From RPQJ01 sp963706535 (GTDB lineage Bacteria; Pseudomonadota; Gammaproteobacteria; Steroidobacterales; Steroidobacteraceae), in assembly GCA_963706535.1 (NCBI GenBank), contig CAVPMU010000025.1:62001-126000 (forward strand): a stretch of DNA of 64,000 nt, in the 5' to 3' direction. The translations under genes were made by a program, and so were the position numbers. The notes below the pieces were generated by a model. The model was not told where the DNA came from. It did not search any database and worked only from the letters and a program-made list of their open reading frames with translations. Below, piece after piece: positions 18,211 through 26,857 of this stretch; the first letter of the stretch is position 1; each line of letters starts with the position of its first letter.

Positions 18211-18713
18211 CTGCGCCCAAACCAGTTCACGGCCAGCCCCCACGTCCCCAGCCCCACCAGCGCCATCAGCACCCAGGTCGGCATGTTGAGGCCGAGGAAC
18301 ATCCAGTCGATCTTGGCGCACTCGCCGGAGCCGGTCAGGACCTTGGCGAGCACCTCGTGCATTGGCAGCACGTCCATCATGTAGTCGAGGCTCGCGCCGC
18401 ATTCGGCGACCGACCCCGGGGGCTGCGCGATGATCCACATGTGGCGCGCCGCGACGAAGATGCCTGCGAGCGCCGCGAGGTCGATCAGCACGCCGTAGAC
18501 CTGCGCGCCGCGGTCGCCGGGATCGTGGGCGAAGGCGGCGGCGAAGAGCACGCCCGTGGCCATTACTGCGACGCGCTGCAGGATGCAGAGCGGGCACGGC
18601 TCGAGGCCCATGCCGTACTGGACGTAGAGCGCGTAGGCGATCAGCGCGGCACAGGCGACCGCGCCGAGCAGGTTCCCGGTGCGGCGGGTGAGCCAGGCAG
18701 GCAGCGTTCCCAT
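18201..18713 (-). CDS. dsbB: disulfide bond formation protein DsbB
   Basis: Inner-membrane quinone reductase that reoxidises DsbA. 170 aa with four membrane segments. The first redox pair is in LEPCPLCILQRVAVM (CxxC); the second pair is Cys in SVAECGASLDYMM and GSGECAKIDWMFLGLNMPTW in the periplasmic loop. Lies 2 nt after phoU copy 2. Confidence 0.93.
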   Translation of the reverse strand: MGTLPAWLTRRTGNLLGAVACAALIAYALYVQYGMGLEPCPLCILQRVAVMATGVLFAAAFAHDPGDRGAQVYGVLIDLAALAGIFVAARHMWIIAQPPGSVAECGASLDYMMDVLPMHEVLAKVLTGSGECAKIDWMFLGLNMPTWVLMALVGLGTWGLAVNWFGRRSG

Positions 18714-18715
18714 CT

Positions 18716-19459
18716 CTAGGGTGTGCTCGCGGTCCGTGCGGCGCGGACGGCCGCGATCTGCGCCTCGACATCCTCGAGGCGCACGTGGCGCACGTCCTTG
18801 CCGAGCACCATGTAGATCACGTACTCGCAGATGTTCTTGGCGTGGTCACCGATGCGCTCGAGCGCACGCGCCACCCACAGCACGTCGAGCGCGCGGCGGA
18901 TGGCGCGCGGGTCTTCCATCATGAACGTGATGCACTGGCGCTGGATGGCGTCGTACTCCTCGTCCACGAGGCGGTCGCGGCGCGCGACCTCGAGCGCCGC
19001 CTCGGTATCGAAGCGGGCGAAGGCGTCGAGCGCGCCGTGCACCATGTCGGCGACCTGCTCGCCGATGTGCTTGATCTCGCGGTAGCGGTCGGCGGGTCGC
19101 TCCACCGCGGCGAGGCGCGCCGCGATGTGCCCGAGCTTCTCGGTCTCGTCCCCGATGCGCTCGAGGTCGGTGATGGTCTTGATGACCGCCACGATCAGGC
19201 GCAGGTCGGAAGCCGTGGGGCCGCGGGTGGCGAGGATGCGGCTGCAGTCGTCGTCGATCGCCACCTCCATCGCGTTGACCTTGTGGTCGAGGCGCGCGAC
19301 TTCCTCGCCGAGCCGGCTGTCGCCTTCGTAGAGTGCCTTGATGCCGTTCTGGAGCTGCTGTTCCACCAGGCCGCCCATCTGCAGGACGCCCGCGCGGACG
19401 CCCTCGAGGTCGGCGTTGAAGCGGCTCAGGATGTGGTGCGAAAGATCGGACTTTTCCAT
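18716..19459 (-). CDS. phoU: PhoU family protein (copy 2)
   Basis: A second PhoU, 247 aa, with both metal-cluster helices: TDLERIGDETEKLGHIAARL and RALERIGDHAKNICEYVIYM. The second repeat is close to that of copy 1, yet the N-termini differ (MEKSDLSHHILSRFNADLEG), so they are paralogues rather than a fresh duplication. It sits between the porin/phoR/phoB genes and dsbB. MEKSDLSHHI resembles the E. coli PhoU start better than copy 1 does, so either may be the main PhoR regulator. Confidence 0.92.
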   Translation of the reverse strand: MEKSDLSHHILSRFNADLEGVRAGVLQMGGLVEQQLQNGIKALYEGDSRLGEEVARLDHKVNAMEVAIDDDCSRILATRGPTASDLRLIVAVIKTITDLERIGDETEKLGHIAARLAAVERPADRYREIKHIGEQVADMVHGALDAFARFDTEAALEVARRDRLVDEEYDAIQRQCITFMMEDPRAIRRALDVLWVARALERIGDHAKNICEYVIYMVLGKDVRHVRLEDVEAQIAAVRAARTASTP

Positions 19460-19510
19460 GCGTCCCTCCGGGGATCGCGCTCGGATATACAGCAGCGCCG
19501 TTACGGTATC

Positions 19511-19543
19511 AAGAAAAAGCCCCTGCCGCCGGAGCGGCAGGGG
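19511..19543 (-). terminator. Rho-independent terminator of porin
   Basis: On the minus strand a perfect 10-bp stem CCCCTGCCGC / GCGGCAGGGG with TCCG loop is followed by CTTTTTCTT. It lies 16 nt after the porin stop and before phoU copy 2. Confidence 0.85.
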
Positions 19544-19558
19544 CCCGGGGGGCGGAGG

Positions 19559-20924
19559 TCAGAACTTGTAGTTCATGTCGAGCTGCAGGCGGTTGTAGTC
19601 GAGCTCGGTGCCCACGTCCTTGTTGAGCGTGTTGATCAAGTAGGTCGCGTTCAGCGTGACGTTCTTCACCGGGGCGTAGCCGCCCTTCAGCACCCAGCCC
19701 TCGGAATCGGTCTTGCCGTCGCCGAAGTCCGAGTCGATGAGCTGGGCGAACAGCGCGTCCTTGTCGAGCGACTGGTAGAACACGCCCGCCTCCCAGGTCC
19801 CGGGGTTGCCCGCCTTGCCGAGCGTCGCGCCCACCGCGTAGGCGGTGTCGTACTCGAACGTCCGAGGCCATGTTCTGCGCGTAATTGGCCCACAGCGTGA
19901 GCGGCAGGTCCCGCACCGTCGTGCCGAACTGCGCACCAACATCGAGGATCTCGTAGTCGTACGCCAGGAGGTTCACCAGGCTCTCGCCGACGCGGTAGGT
20001 GGTATTGCCGTTGGCATTGTTGGCGTACAGCGGCGACTCGCCCTGGCACAGGCCGCACTCGAAGTAGTTCGCCGCGAGACGCGTCTCGCCGCCGAGGAGC
20101 GGGAACTTGACTCCGGCCTGCAGGCCGAGCACGCGCGAGTCGGTGTTCGGCCCGTCCGGATTCGCGTTGTACTGCTCGGTGAGCCACAGCCCGTAGGCCG
20201 TGCCGAACAGCATGCCGCGCTCGAACTTCACCGCGCCGCCTTCGCCGTTGTAGTCGCCGTCGAAGAACCCGCTCTGGCCCGGGCGCCAGATGGCCCACGG
20301 CTGTTTGCCGAGTACGACATTGCCGCCCGGCACGAACTGCCAGTCGACGTAGGCCATGTCCACGCCTATCGACTTTCGGGTGCCGTTCGAGCCGAGCGTC
20401 TGGTTCGAGGAGCGCGGATCGTCGCTGCCGGTGGCCAGCAGCAGCGTCGCCTTCACGTTGTCGGTGACCTTCGCGTCGAAGCCGAGGCGCGCCCGGATGC
20501 GCTGCCGGTCGCGCTTCGCCGCGTCATCGGCTTCGCCGCTCACCACGCGCTCGGGCGCGATGTTTTCGTGGCGATAGCGCAGGTCGCCGCGCAGCTTGAT
20601 CTTGGTCGCCCAGTCGGCGCCCTTGACCTTGGCGAGCTCGTTCGACGCCACGGCCGCTTCCTCCCGCGATTCTCGCGCCTGCGACTTGAGGTAATCGGTC
20701 TCGGCATCGCGACGCTCCACGCTGGCCTTGAGCTCCGCATTCTCGGTCGCGAGCGTGGTGTTGGCCGCCTCGAGCCGGTTCAGGCGCTCGGCCAGTTCCA
20801 TCATCTGGGCCCGCATTGCTTCGAGCTCTGCCTTGGTGGCCGTGCCCTCGGACTGCGCATACGCATCGGTCGCGGCGAGGGCGAGCACCGCCGTCATCGC
20901 CGTCGCAAGCATGGTGTTCTTCAC
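19559..20924 (-). pseudogene. putative outer-membrane porin, one-base frameshift
   Basis: GTG start at 20924 (AAGGGG 6 nt upstream), a signal peptide ending DAYAQ, a coiled coil of about 75 residues with heptad Leu/Ala, then KIKLRGDLRYRHENIAPE and alternating beta strands ending DYNRLQLDMNYKF, with terminal aromatic Phe as in porins. It resembles OprO/P or related putative porins; substrate unknown. The frame breaks at 19857-19858, where the coding strand reads GACGTTCGAG; removing one T gives SDVEYDTAYAVGA and joins the two frames. About 454 aa when repaired. Either a real inactivation or a sequence error. Pho boxes upstream suggest phosphate control. Confidence 0.75.
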
Positions 20925-20990
20925 GGAAATCCCCTTACGCTGGTGGCCTGGCACGCGGGGAGGAGGCCCCGCGCGATCTGCGTGGCGCGC

Positions 20991-21058
20991 TTTATAGGCC
21001 TGCTTTGTTACAGGAAGATTACCGCCGTTGTTGCAGGCGCGTGACCGGGAAGTGACAG
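20991..21058 (-). promoter_or_regulatory. multi-site Pho box promoter of the porin gene
   Basis: Read leftward: CTGTCAC-TTCC-CGGTCAC-GCGC-CTGCAAC (21058-21030), three 7-mers at exact 11-bp steps, then CGGTAAT-CTTC-CTGTAAC (21024-21007). Ten bp after the last 7-mer is TATAAA (20996-20991). The last pair plus -10 is textbook PhoB-activated promoter geometry. The upstream sites lie inside the 3' end of phoR. Confidence 0.8.
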
Positions 21059-22314
21059 GTGAACGTGCTGCCCTGCCCCTCCGCGCTCGCGATCTCCAGC
21101 CGGCCGCCATGCAGCTGTAACGCGTGCTTCACGATGGCGAGTCCGAGGCCCGAGCCGCCGAGTTTGCGCGCGCGGCCCGGGTCGACGCGGTAGAAGCGCT
21201 CGGTGAGGCGCGGGACGTGCTCGGCAGGGATACCTATGCCGGTGTCGCGCACTTCGACGTGCCCGCCCTCGCCGTCAGTCCACCAGCGCACGTCGATGCG
21301 ACCGTCCGCCGGCGTGTACTTCACGGCGTTCGAGAGCAGGTTGGCGAAGATCGAGTGCAGCTCGGTCTCCGAACCGAGCAGCAGCATGTCGCTGTCGAGC
21401 GCCAGGTTTACGGTCGTCGGGTGCTCGGGTCGCGCCAGCACGTCCTTGCGCAGCAGGGCCAGCATGCCCGCCACGTCCACGGGGCTCTTCTCCGCCTCGC
21501 TGGTCCGCGCTTCGAGCTTCGACAGGTCGAGCAGGTCCTGCACGATGCTGCTCATGCGGGAGGACTGGCGCCGCATCTCCTGCACCGGCACCTGCCAGGC
21601 GGGATCGAGGCCCGGGTCGTCGGCCAGCGAGTCGAGGTAGCCGCTGATCACCGTGAGCGGCGAGCGCAACTCGTGCGAGGCGTTGGCGACGAAGTCCTTG
21701 CGCATCGACTCGAGACGCACCTCGTTGGTCACGTCGCGCACGATCAGCAGTCGTTGCCCGGCCGTGTTGGTCGTCACCAGGTGGAAGGCCAGCCAGCGGT
21801 CGCTCGGCGGCGGCAGGTACACGCGTGGCGGCGGCGTGCCGCCGTTCTTCGCGAGGTGCTCGACGAAATCCGGGTGGCGGACCAGGTTGTCGATGCGCAG
21901 GCCGAAATCGAGCTTGCGGCGCAGGTCGAGCCACGCTCCGGCGGTGCGGTTGAACCACAGGATCTCGTTGTGCGGGCCGAGCAGCAGCGCGCCGTCCGGC
22001 ATCGCCGAGGTCATGCGACGGAACTCGCGCAGCATCAGCAGCACGCGGCGCTTGTGGAACACCTTGCGGCGGTAGATGCGGCTCGTGACCGCGACCACCT
22101 CGCCCCACAGGCCGGTCATGTCCGGGGGGCGCTCGACCGAGCGCCGGCGCAGCCAGTGGTCGATGCGGATGAGCGCGCGCACCTGCAGCGCGAGCAGCAC
22201 CGCCAGCATGACCGCCAGGGCGAGCGTGAACCTGCCGAAGGCGAGTCCGATCAGCGCGGCAATCGCGAGCGCAATGGCGATCTTGGCGAGGTGCTGCCAG
22301 GCTTGCTTGGACAA
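21019..22314 (-). CDS. phoR: phosphate regulon sensor histidine kinase PhoR
   Basis: 431 aa. Two N-terminal membrane segments (IAIALAIAALIGLAF and LALAVMLAVLLALQV), no large periplasmic loop as in PhoR, a PAS domain (about 100-190), HisKA with ANASHELRSPLTVISGYLDS (phospho-His), and HATPase with FANLLSNAVKYTP (N box), VRDTGIGIPAEHVPRLTERF (G1/F) and GGSGLGLAIVKHAL (G2). Partner of PhoB, 21 nt downstream of it. Confidence 0.95.
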   Translation of the reverse strand: MSKQAWQHLAKIAIALAIAALIGLAFGRFTLALAVMLAVLLALQVRALIRIDHWLRRRSVERPPDMTGLWGEVVAVTSRIYRRKVFHKRRVLLMLREFRRMTSAMPDGALLLGPHNEILWFNRTAGAWLDLRRKLDFGLRIDNLVRHPDFVEHLAKNGGTPPPRVYLPPPSDRWLAFHLVTTNTAGQRLLIVRDVTNEVRLESMRKDFVANASHELRSPLTVISGYLDSLADDPGLDPAWQVPVQEMRRQSSRMSSIVQDLLDLSKLEARTSEAEKSPVDVAGMLALLRKDVLARPEHPTTVNLALDSDMLLLGSETELHSIFANLLSNAVKYTPADGRIDVRWWTDGEGGHVEVRDTGIGIPAEHVPRLTERFYRVDPGRARKLGGSGLGLAIVKHALQLHGGRLEIASAEGQGSTFTCHFPVTRLQQRR

Positions 22315-22335
22315 GTCGCAGTGCCTCGCGGGCCC

Positions 22336-23037
22336 TTACTCGGTCCGTGTGGAGAACCGGTAGCCGGACCCACGCACCGTCTGCACCAGCCCGTCGCAGC
22401 CGTGGGGCTCGAGCGCCTTGCGCAGACGACGGATGTGCACGTCCACGGTGCGCTCCTCGACGTAGACGTTGCCGCCCCACACCCGGTCGAGCACCTGGCT
22501 GCGGCTGTAGACGCGCTCCGGGTGCTCCATGAAGAACTGCAGCAGGCGGTACTCGGTGGGGCCGAGCGAGACCGTCTGGCCGGCCGCCGTGACGCGATGG
22601 CTCGCGGTGTCGAGCGTGAGGCCGCCCGCGTCGATGACCTCCCCACCGCCGGCCGGGCCCGTCCGGCGCAGCACTGCGTTGACCCGCGCCAGCAACTCGC
22701 GCGGGCTGAAGGGCTTGGTGACGTAGTCGTCGGCGCCACCCTCGAGACCCGTGACCTTGTCGTGCTCGTCCGCGCGCGCGGTCAGCATGATCACCGGCAT
22801 GTCCTCGGTGTCCTTGTTGCGCTTGATGGCGCGCGTGAGCTCGAGGCCGCTCTGGTCCGGCAGCATCCAGTCCACCAGCAGCAGGTCCGGCCGGCTGTCA
22901 GCGATGCTTGCGCGCGCCGCCGAACAGTCCTCGGCCTCGCGCACGTCGAATCCCGCCCGCTTCAGGCCGAAGGCGATCATGTCGCGGATCGGTTTCTCGT
23001 CCTCGACGATCAGGATCTGCTTGCCTGTCATGGCCAT
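22336..23037 (-). CDS. phoB: phosphate regulon response regulator PhoB
   Basis: Receiver domain: QILIVEDEKPIRDM (acidic pocket), LLLVDWMLPDQSG (phospho-Asp), MLTARADE (Thr) and YVTKPFSP (Lys). The C-terminal winged-helix DNA-binding domain ends AVRGSGYRFS-like as TVRGSGYRFSTRTE. 233 aa. A second ATG six bases later (23031, MTGKQILIVEDE) is at least as likely a start because it leaves proper ribosome-binding spacing. Its own Pho box suggests autoactivation. Confidence 0.96.
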   Translation of the reverse strand: MAMTGKQILIVEDEKPIRDMIAFGLKRAGFDVREAEDCSAARASIADSRPDLLLVDWMLPDQSGLELTRAIKRNKDTEDMPVIMLTARADEHDKVTGLEGGADDYVTKPFSPRELLARVNAVLRRTGPAGGGEVIDAGGLTLDTASHRVTAAGQTVSLGPTEYRLLQFFMEHPERVYSRSQVLDRVWGGNVYVEERTVDVHIRRLRKALEPHGCDGLVQTVRGSGYRFSTRTE

Positions 23038-23064
23038 CCGTCTTGGCAGTGCGATTGCAGCAGG

Positions 23065-23098
23065 ATTACAACAGCCGATTATTACACTCCCGTGACTG
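23065..23098 (-). promoter_or_regulatory. Pho box and -10 of phoBR
   Basis: Read leftward, CAGTCAC-GGGA-GTGTAAT (23098-23081), a 10-bp gap, then TGTAAT (23070-23065), 5 of 6 to the consensus -10. The predicted start is about 20-30 nt before the phoB ATG. The box overlaps the end of tsaB. Confidence 0.7.
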
Positions 23099-23777
23099 GT
23101 GCAGCGGGCGGTTTCTTCGCCACGTCGTCGCGCACGTACACGGGCAGCGCATCCTCGGCAGCCACGCTCCGGCCCGCGACGAGTTCGAGCGCACCGAGTC
23201 GCGCCACCGCGTCGGCACGTGGGTACAGGCCTTCGTTGTGTGTCCAGCCTTGCGCCTCGAGCCTCTCGCGCAGGCCTGGATAGCGAGCCAGCGCGTTGCC
23301 GGCCATCCGGCCCCCGCCGGCCAGGCCCGCTGCGACAAGGTCCGGGGCCGCCACGTGCTCGCCCGAAGTCGCGACCATCGAGCCGTCGGGTTCCCGCTGG
23401 AACACGGCCCAGTACACCTCGCCCATGCGCGCGTCATTGCACACGAGCAACGGTTCGCCGTCGGTCGCAGGCATCTGCTCCGCCACCGCCGCCAGGCTCG
23501 AAACGGGCGCGACGCGCAGTCCCGCACCCAACGCCAGCCCCTGCACCACGCCACTCGCGATGCGCAGCCCGGTGAAGGCGCCGGGGCCGCGGCCAAAGGC
23601 GAGCCCGTCGAGGTCCGCGAGCGCCACGCCCGCTTCCTCGAGCAGACTCTCCACCATCGGCAGCACGAGCTCGGCGTGGCTGCGTTCCGTCAGCTCGAAG
23701 CGCATGCGCAGCTCGCCGTCGAGCAGGAGGGCGACCGAGCAGGCTTCGGTGGATGTGTCGAGGGCCAGGAGGCGCAT
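23082..23777 (-). CDS. tsaB: tRNA threonylcarbamoyladenosine biosynthesis protein TsaB
   Basis: Inactive Kae1-like scaffold partner of TsaD in t6A synthesis at tRNA position 37. MRLLALDTSTEACSVALL, SHAELVLPMVESLLEEAG, and GRGPGAFTGLRIASGVVQGL are diagnostic. 231 aa, equal to E. coli. The ATG at 23777 matches the family start; the open frame above it is encoded by a G-rich heptamer array and is not coding. Confidence 0.94.
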   Translation of the reverse strand: MRLLALDTSTEACSVALLLDGELRMRFELTERSHAELVLPMVESLLEEAGVALADLDGLAFGRGPGAFTGLRIASGVVQGLALGAGLRVAPVSSLAAVAEQMPATDGEPLLVCNDARMGEVYWAVFQREPDGSMVATSGEHVAAPDLVAAGLAGGGRMAGNALARYPGLRERLEAQGWTHNEGLYPRADAVARLGALELVAGRSVAAEDALPVYVRDDVAKKPPAAPVTGV

Positions 23778-23850
23778 GGGGGAAGGGGGAAGGGGATAGG
23801 GGATAGGGGGTAGGGGGTAGGGGGTAGGGGGTAGGGGGTAGGGGGTAGTA
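23778..23850. repeat. GGGGTAG/GGGATAG tandem heptamer array
   Basis: Starting at the tsaB start codon, about ten tandem G-rich units drift from GGGGGAA through GGGGATA to GGGGGTA. It is the G-rich, one-armed variant of the GGATAGC heptamers elsewhere in the window and sits directly in the tsaB 5' region. Strand-asymmetric G runs could form G-quadruplex-like structures; that is inference. Confidence 0.8.
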
Positions 23851-23866
23851 GACAGGGGCACCGAAA

Positions 23867-23911
23867 CCGTCGCCGTCCCGTCACGGTTCCTTAATGTCGG
23901 CCGTCGATCGT
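23867..23911 (+). promoter_or_regulatory. candidate Pho box upstream of the ExeM-type nuclease
   Basis: CCGTCGC-CGTC-CCGTCAC-GGTT-CCTTAAT are three 7-mers at 11-bp steps (23867-23895). Ten bp beyond is GATCGT, a poor -10. Weaker than the other Pho boxes here; the neighbours and the role of the gene make it plausible. Confidence 0.4.
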
Positions 23912-23950
23912 TGGCGCCCCAGGCAGGAATCAAGACCTAAGGAGATGCCG

Positions 23951-26221
23951 ATGCACGCCCGACGAATCCCGCTAGCCGCGCTCGCGATGGCCGGTGGACT
24001 GGCCCTCGCCACCTTGCCACGGGACGCGAGCGCGCAGTCTGCCACGAATTGCGACTCCACCCATACGGCGATATCGGCGATCCAGGGCAGCGGCGCCAGC
24101 GCCGCAATCACCGGCAACGTAACCACGCAGGGCATCGTGGTCGGCGATTTCGAGGGTGCGAGCCCGACGTTGCGCGGCTTCTACCTGCAGGACCTTGCTG
24201 GTGACGGCGATGCCGCGACGTCGGACGGTATCTTCGTGTTCAACGGCAACAACGACTCCGTCGCTCCCGGCGACGTCGTGCGCGTGTCCGGCACGGCCGG
24301 CGACTTTCAGGGTCAGACGCAGGTCAGCGCGGCGGTCGTGACGAAGTGCGCCTCCGGGCAGCGGATCCTGCCGGTGGAAGTGACGCTGCCGTTGCCGTCC
24401 GCAAGCTACCTCGAGCGCTACGAGGGAATGCTGGTGCGACTGCCCCAGACTCTGTACGTGACCGAACATTTCCAGCTCGGCCGCTTCGGCCAGGTCGTCC
24501 TGTCGTCCGGCGACCGCCTGCGACAGCCGACCGAGGTCGTCGCGCCGGGTGCCGCCGCGCTCACGCATGCCGCGGCCAACTCCCTGAACCGGATCATTGT
24601 CGATGACGCCCTCAACGCCCAGAACCCCGATCCGATCGTGTTCGGACGCGCGGGCCAGCCTCTGGGCGCAGCCAATACCCTGCGCGCCGGAGATACCGTC
24701 GCCGGCATGGTCGGGGTGATGACCTACACCTGGGCCGGCAATGCCGCGAGCGGCAATGCCTGGCGCGTGCGGCCGGTCAACGCGCTGGACGGCGGCGTGC
24801 CGCAATTTGCGGCGACCAATCCCCGCCCCGCCGCACCGTCGGCGGTGGGTGGCACCCTCCGGGTCGCGAGTTTCAACGTGCTCAACTATTTCCTGACGCT
24901 GGACACCGGCACGCAGAGAAACTGCGGACCGGTCGGATTCAAGCAGGAATGCCGCGGTGCCGAGACGCCGGCGGAATTCCAGCGCCAGCGCGACAAGCTG
25001 CTGGCCGCCCTCGCCCGGCTCGACGCCGACGTGGTGGGACTCGTCGAGCTCGAGAACTCGCACGATGCCGCGGGCGTGCCGGTCGATCCGCTGGCCGACC
25101 TCGTGGCGGGCCTCAATTCGCTGCAGGGCGCGGGCACCTGGGCGTACGTGGACTCGGGCATCGTCGGCACGGACACGATCCGCGTCGGCCTGATCTATCG
25201 TCCCATCAAGCTCAGGACTGCGGGCCCGCATCGCGTGCTCGACTCGGGCGTCGACGCCCGGTTCGACGACACGCGACATCGCCCGGTCGTGGCCCAGACG
25301 TTCGAGGAAATCGCGAACGGCACCCGGTTCACGACCGCCGTAACGCACTTCAAGTCGAAGTCCGCGCCGGCCAGCGACGATCCGGCCGCCGTCTGCCTCG
25401 ACTCGAATCCTGCCAACGACATCCCTGACTGCGACCAGGGCGACGGCCAGGGATATTTCAACCACGCACGCACGCAGGCCGCTCGGGCGCTCGGCAAGTG
25501 GCTGGCGAGCGACCCGACCGGCAGCGGCGATCCGGACGTGCTGATCCTGGGCGACCTCAACGCTTATGCGAAGGAGGACCCGGTGCGCGTGCTGCTCGAG
25601 GCCGGCTACTCCGACCTCCTGTCGCCGTTCGGCGGCCCGCAGTCCTACACCTATGCATTCGACGGCCAGTGGGGCTCGCTGGACCACGCACTCGCGAGCG
25701 CCTCGCTGGTGCTGCAGGTGTCAGGAGCCGGCTCCGACCGCATCAATGCCGACGAGCCGTCGGTGCTCGACTACAACACCAACTTCAAGAGCGCGGGCCA
25801 GGTCGCGAGCCTGTATGCGGCCGACGAGTTCCGCACCTCCGACCACGATCCGCTGCTGGTCGGGCTGCGCCTGGACGAACGGGTACCGGCACTCGAACTC
25901 GCCACGTCCCACCGGATGCTGTGGCCTGCGAACCACCAGTATGTGCGCGTCGCTGTAGCGGCACGCGTGACTGACGACACCGATGCGGCGCCGTCGGTCG
26001 CGTTCGTCGGCGCGAGATCGAACGAGCCCGACGATCACCTCGGGGATGGCTCGACCGCGCGCGACATCGTCCGGGTGGACGACTTCACGTTCCTGCTGCG
26101 CGCCGAGCGGTCCGGGACCGGCAACGGGCGCGTGTACACGCTCACCTATCGCGCGACCGATGCAGCTGGCAATGCCACGTCGCAGGAGGTCGAGATCGCC
26201 GTGCCCTTGTCCCAGGGCTGA
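23951..26221 (+). CDS. ExeM/NucH-family secreted endonuclease
   Basis: Extracellular DNA/RNA hydrolysis. Signal peptide to about residue 29 (ending ASAQ), an OB-like N-terminal domain (about 45-290), then an endonuclease/exonuclease/phosphatase domain: RVASFNVLNYF (about 304), VGLVELENSHD, ILGDLNAY (about 534) and the catalytic FRTSDHDPLLVGL (about 630). A C-terminal Ig-like domain of about 110 residues follows. 756 aa. AAGGAG places the start at 23951; an ATG at 23945 directly abuts the Shine-Dalgarno. In Shewanella, ExeM serves phosphorus gain from DNA, which fits the Pho context here. Confidence 0.88.
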   Translation: MHARRIPLAALAMAGGLALATLPRDASAQSATNCDSTHTAISAIQGSGASAAITGNVTTQGIVVGDFEGASPTLRGFYLQDLAGDGDAATSDGIFVFNGNNDSVAPGDVVRVSGTAGDFQGQTQVSAAVVTKCASGQRILPVEVTLPLPSASYLERYEGMLVRLPQTLYVTEHFQLGRFGQVVLSSGDRLRQPTEVVAPGAAALTHAAANSLNRIIVDDALNAQNPDPIVFGRAGQPLGAANTLRAGDTVAGMVGVMTYTWAGNAASGNAWRVRPVNALDGGVPQFAATNPRPAAPSAVGGTLRVASFNVLNYFLTLDTGTQRNCGPVGFKQECRGAETPAEFQRQRDKLLAALARLDADVVGLVELENSHDAAGVPVDPLADLVAGLNSLQGAGTWAYVDSGIVGTDTIRVGLIYRPIKLRTAGPHRVLDSGVDARFDDTRHRPVVAQTFEEIANGTRFTTAVTHFKSKSAPASDDPAAVCLDSNPANDIPDCDQGDGQGYFNHARTQAARALGKWLASDPTGSGDPDVLILGDLNAYAKEDPVRVLLEAGYSDLLSPFGGPQSYTYAFDGQWGSLDHALASASLVLQVSGAGSDRINADEPSVLDYNTNFKSAGQVASLYAADEFRTSDHDPLLVGLRLDERVPALELATSHRMLWPANHQYVRVAVAARVTDDTDAAPSVAFVGARSNEPDDHLGDGSTARDIVRVDDFTFLLRAERSGTGNGRVYTLTYRATDAAGNATSQEVEIAVPLSQG

Positions 26222-26236
26222 CGGGGATGGCGCCCT

Positions 26237-26725
26237 TCATTCCACGCGGGTCCAGGTCTCCTGCCACCCGGAGTGACGGGCGCCATTCTCCTTGAAGTTC
26301 TCGCGGCGCGAATCGATGCGGCGTCCGTCCCCTGCGAGCTGCATCGTGCGGCGGTTGCGGATGTAGCCGAACGGCGCATCGCGCTCGATGGTGAGCACCA
26401 GTCGCTCGCCGTCCAACAGCGCAGTGACCTCCGCGCGCCGTGACTGCACCGTCTGCTCGCTGGGCCGTCCGTCGAGCGGGGCCCTCAGGACGAGTTCGCG
26501 TCGGCCGAATCGGTCCGCGATCCGGTATTCGACCTCCAGCCAGTCGCCGGAAATCCGCAGGGTGAGGCGCTCGTCGAGGTCGGTGCGCGTGCGCTTGCCG
26601 TCAGTGGCGCTTGCCAGCTGCCAGGTCCCCGCGAATCCGGCTGCAACACTCGTCGTCGTGATGCCGCCGGCCGGCGCGAGCGCGAGGAGCAGCACGCCGG
26701 CTCCCAGCAGGTTCCTGCGTTTCAT
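26237..26725 (-). CDS. hypothetical secreted protein, lipocalin-like size
   Basis: 162 aa from ATG 26725 (MKRRNLLGAGVLLLALAPAG), a signal peptide with a Tat-like RR but weak downstream. The mature part has FAGTWQLASATDGKRTRTDL and repeated beta strands (LTLRISGDWLEVEYRIADRF, LVLTIERDAPFGYIRNRRTM), consistent with a small beta-barrel. Family not recognised. Converges on the nuclease (15 nt gap) and diverges from the 5'-nucleotidase. Confidence 0.7.
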   Translation of the reverse strand: MKRRNLLGAGVLLLALAPAGGITTTSVAAGFAGTWQLASATDGKRTRTDLDERLTLRISGDWLEVEYRIADRFGRRELVLRAPLDGRPSEQTVQSRRAEVTALLDGERLVLTIERDAPFGYIRNRRTMQLAGDGRRIDSRRENFKENGARHSGWQETWTRVE

Positions 26726-26777
26726 TCGTCCACGGTACGCGCCCCAGGTTGCACGCGCATGAACCACTTTCGCCGTT

Positions 26778-26822
26778 CTGTCGCGGATGCGGCATGGATC
26801 TGTAACACGCTGGCCCTAGCCT
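26778..26822 (+). promoter_or_regulatory. Pho box and -10 of the 5'-nucleotidase gene
   Basis: CTGTCGC-GGAT-GCGGCAT-GGAT-CTGTAAC (26778-26806) are three 7-mers at exact 11-bp steps, outer ones close to CTGTCAT. Ten bp downstream is TAGCCT (26817-26822) at the -10 position. The ATG is 35 nt further. Confidence 0.7.
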
Positions 26823-26857
26823 CGTGCTCTTCGCTAAAGGCCCCTGGGAGATAGGCA

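Noticed and set aside
23054..23071. Alternative Pho box TTGTAAT-CCTG-CTGCAAT before phoB
   Set aside because: Its 10-bp-downstream position gives AGACGG as -10 and a start at the ATG; the upstream box with TGTAAT fits far better.
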